From the NCBI GenBank assembly GCA_903904275.1, contig CAIVBX010000305.1, positions 1-6,386 on the forward strand: a DNA stretch of 6,386 bases. The letters run 5' to 3'. Source of the stretch: an uncultured Pseudomonadota bacterium (lineage in GTDB: Bacteria > Pseudomonadota > Gammaproteobacteria > Methylococcales > Methylomonadaceae). The notes beneath the pieces are model-generated. The model ran no database searches. It was not told the DNA's origin and saw nothing but the letters and a program-made list of their open reading frames with translations. Numbering within the stretch: position 1 is the stretch's first letter; each line of letters starts with the position of its first letter. Below are positions 6,002 to 6,386 of the stretch, one piece after another. The position numbers and the translations under genes were made by a program.

Positions 6002-6277
6002 AGATTTAAAAAGCGTGTTGTAAAGTTTAAAACTTAAAATTAAAGTGGCTAAAAACAACGTAATCGAATTGGCAATAATGATGACGTTGTTTTTTAAAAA
6101 AAATCCGTACACAAGCCAGCCTAAAACGCCTAGCGTAAAAGTGCTATACATTGAAAGCGAAAGTCCATCTGTGTCACGAGTGCGAATCGTTAAAATCGCC
6201 TGCGGCAAAAAAGAGATGGTGGTCAATGTCGCCGCGATATAACCTAAAATTTCAATTTCGTAATCAGACAGAATCAT
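5993..6277 (-). CDS. SemiSWEET-type PQ-loop sugar transporter, three membrane helices
   Basis: Proteins of the SemiSWEET (MtN3/saliva, PQ-loop) family are inner-membrane half-transporters of about 90 residues that pair to move sugars by facilitated diffusion. This 94-residue product shows three hydrophobic helices: about residues 8-30 with the PQ motif (FLPQ, 23-26), 41-61, and 65-86. W54 (GWLVYG) and N70 (IANSITL) are 16 residues apart, matching the spacing of the substrate-pocket Trp and Asn described in bacterial SemiSWEETs. The loop TRDTDGLSLSMY (33-44) is typical. A basic tail (KSKK) suggests a cytoplasmic C-terminus. The ATG at 6277 lies inside the last codons of hisS in another frame and has no Shine-Dalgarno, which suggests translational coupling. 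The substrate is not predictable. The gene converges on dxs, with 19 bp between stop codons. Confidence 0.9.
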   Translation of the reverse strand: MILSDYEIEILGYIAATLTTISFLPQAILTIRTRDTDGLSLSMYSTFTLGVLGWLVYGFFLKNNVIIIANSITLFLATLILSFKLYNTLFKSKK

Positions 6278-6386
6278 TCAAAAATTTAGCAATGTCATTT
6301 AAAGTAATGGTTTGTTGTGGAATCGTCTCATCACGCAACGATTTCACCGCGATTTCATTTCGAGAAACTTCATCCTCACCTAAAAT
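6264..6386 (-). CDS. hisS: Histidyl-tRNA synthetase, C-terminal 40 residues (5' part beyond window edge)
   Basis: The minus-strand frame entering from the right edge gives 40 residues that begin ILGEDEVSRNEIAVKSLRDE and end in NDIAKFLNDSV before a TGA at 6266-6264. This fits the end of the HisRS anticodon-binding domain, where an ILG-x-x-E strand is followed by a VKxLR strand and a short last helix. HisRS charges tRNA-His in the cytoplasm. The class II catalytic core is outside the window, so the call rests on a short segment. The reading frame overlaps the SemiSWEET start by 14 nt, so both are probably on one mRNA. Confidence 0.82.
   Translation of the reverse strand: MLGEDEVSRNEIAVKSLRDETIPQQTITLNDIAKFLNDSV

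Noticed and set aside
6045..6242. 65-codon plus-strand frame opposite the SemiSWEET gene
   Set aside because: The minus-strand frame encodes three membrane helices with a PQ motif and pocket residues, so this one is a shadow.
1..6386. Mobile element, CRISPR, tRNA or phage signals
   Set aside because: No transposase or integrase motifs, no regularly spaced repeats and no cloverleaf pattern were found on either strand. The gene content is core chromosomal.

Overview
The window is chromosomal DNA from a gammaproteobacterium with a fairly AT-rich genome (about 40% GC by eye). The evidence is that LeuRS, AmpD, IspA and Dxs all align closely, by memory, with their Escherichia coli counterparts, including family-specific motifs and overall length. 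I cannot name the genus. A Thiotrichales-like or Beggiatoaceae-like lineage would fit but is only a guess. I see no insertion sequence, prophage, CRISPR array, tRNA or rRNA gene.

Layout from left to right. The left 1.7 kb is the 5' two thirds of leuS (leucyl-tRNA synthetase), on the minus strand and cut by the window edge. A 71-bp divergent spacer separates it from ampD (cytosolic anhydro-muropeptide amidase, plus strand). Next comes a 108-residue ASCH-like protein on the same strand. A palindromic hairpin then separates that gene from a 60-residue unrecognised peptide gene on the minus strand. This small gene has its own strong Shine-Dalgarno and an intrinsic terminator, and it is the least explained part of the window. 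A spacer of about 230 bp follows, carrying a TATAAT box. It leads into the plus-strand pair ispA (farnesyl diphosphate synthase) and dxs (1-deoxy-D-xylulose-5-phosphate synthase). dxs ends in a hairpin. Converging on it from the right is a minus-strand pair: the 3' end of hisS (histidyl-tRNA synthetase) overlapping by 14 nt a 94-residue SemiSWEET-type PQ-loop membrane protein.

How the genes relate. dxs makes the first committed intermediate of the MEP isoprenoid pathway. ispA condenses the resulting C5 units to farnesyl diphosphate, the precursor for undecaprenyl phosphate, quinone side chains and related lipids. ampD recycles cell-wall muropeptides. leuS and hisS are translation housekeeping genes. 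The ASCH protein, the SemiSWEET and the 60-residue peptide are the accessory or poorly understood genes, each placed beside a housekeeping gene.

I found no clear large novel system. The best candidates for follow-up are the 60-residue peptide gene, the compact LeuRS that appears to lack the leucine-specific insertion, the hisS/SemiSWEET overlap, and the ASCH gene with a 15-bp palindrome upstream.
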